A DNA stretch of 21,913 nt from the NCBI GenBank assembly GCA_024278415.1, contig JAJRTI010000095.1:1-21913 (forward strand), given 5' to 3'. Of the stretch, positions 21,697-21,913 are shown in pieces (the stretch's first letter is position 1; each line of letters opens with the position of its first letter). The notes under the pieces are model-generated. The model was not told where the DNA came from. It saw only the letters and a list, made by a program, of their open reading frames with translations, and ran no database searches. Source of the DNA: Planctomycetota bacterium (lineage in GTDB: Bacteria > Planctomycetota > Brocadiia > JAJRTI01). A program made the translations under genes and the position numbers.

Positions 21697-21913
21697 AGGA
21701 GAGAAGATAGGGCCGATCGTTTGGCGGCTCTCGTTCAGTGCGCCTTGTCCATCTCTGCCTCCGATCTGAGCGATCTGTACTACTAACGTCGAGGACATCG
21801 AAGTTTCTTTGCACTTTTCACGCGGCGGCATCCGTAAGTTGCGTGATGTCGGCCTCTTAGCGACCACCGCCCGCATGGGGGTCTGCGCCACCAAAGGCGG
21901 CAAAGCTGTCCCC

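Larger units (their letters stand above)
21366..21913. other. Gene-free right end rich in repeats
   Basis: 548 bases with no gene I can support on either strand. It holds a paired hairpin element (21471-21525) and a 10-base-period GAT repeat (21657-21696). The last 120 bases are less GC-rich and could be the upstream region of a gene beyond the window. An ATG at 21875 opens only 13 codons before the edge and cannot be judged. Confidence 0.6.

Noticed and set aside
21298..21903. A 201-codon minus-strand open frame at the right end
   Set aside because: It runs through the repeats and the 3' end of the lyase gene, and its translation has no recognisable domain.

Overview
The window is GC-rich bacterial DNA (sampled 60-base lines run from about 57% to 72% G+C). 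It holds two gene blocks that diverge from about 8775-9079. Gene content suggests a heterotroph of the PVC group or a neighbouring phylum (Planctomycetota, Lentisphaerota, Hydrogenedentota-like). The signs are secreted LamG/PQQ propeller proteins, a DUF4838 protein, a CehA/McbA-type PHP protein, a trace of a uroporphyrinogen-decarboxylase-like gene, a large PL8 lyase, and many palindromic intergenic repeats. This placement comes from remembered family distributions; the window has no rRNA or other phylogenetic marker I could align.

Minus-strand block (146-8774). Read in transcription order, it begins with a membrane-anchored DUF3352-like protein (8774-7182) followed by a hairpin that looks like an intrinsic terminator. 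Next comes a secreted GH29 alpha-L-fucosidase with a C-terminal discoidin domain (6884-5196). It has its own plausible promoter and a long hairpin in the mRNA leader. Then comes a housekeeping operon: a metallophosphoesterase with a TTG start, yidC, mnmE and a dCMP deaminase (4806-146). A sigma70-like promoter lies at 4920-4948. yidC next to mnmE is a widely conserved arrangement.

Plus-strand block (9080-21365). Two PQQ-type propeller genes overlap at stop and start. The first is a mosaic of signal peptide, LamG, FN3-like, SAM-methyltransferase-like Rossmann and propeller domains. Then come a secreted DUF4838 protein with a C-terminal carbohydrate-binding-like module, a DUF3604/PHP metallohydrolase-like protein with an N-terminal propeller, a C-terminal remnant of a UROD-like gene, and a 1037-residue secreted chondroitinase-ABC-type lyase (PL8).

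The secreted lyase, fucosidase and DUF4838 protein suggest a polysaccharide-scavenging locus. A glycosaminoglycan, possibly fucosylated, is the most economical substrate guess, but that is inference. No sulfatase, SusC/D pair, CRISPR array, tRNA, rRNA, integrase or transposase was seen.

The gaps are not empty. They contain several kinds of palindromic repeat: paired hairpins near both ends of the window, a family with a CTTGTAGTAGG-type tail, a GATC-rich hairpin just before the PHP gene, and a 10-base-period GAT repeat near the right end. The last 548 bases have no gene I can support.
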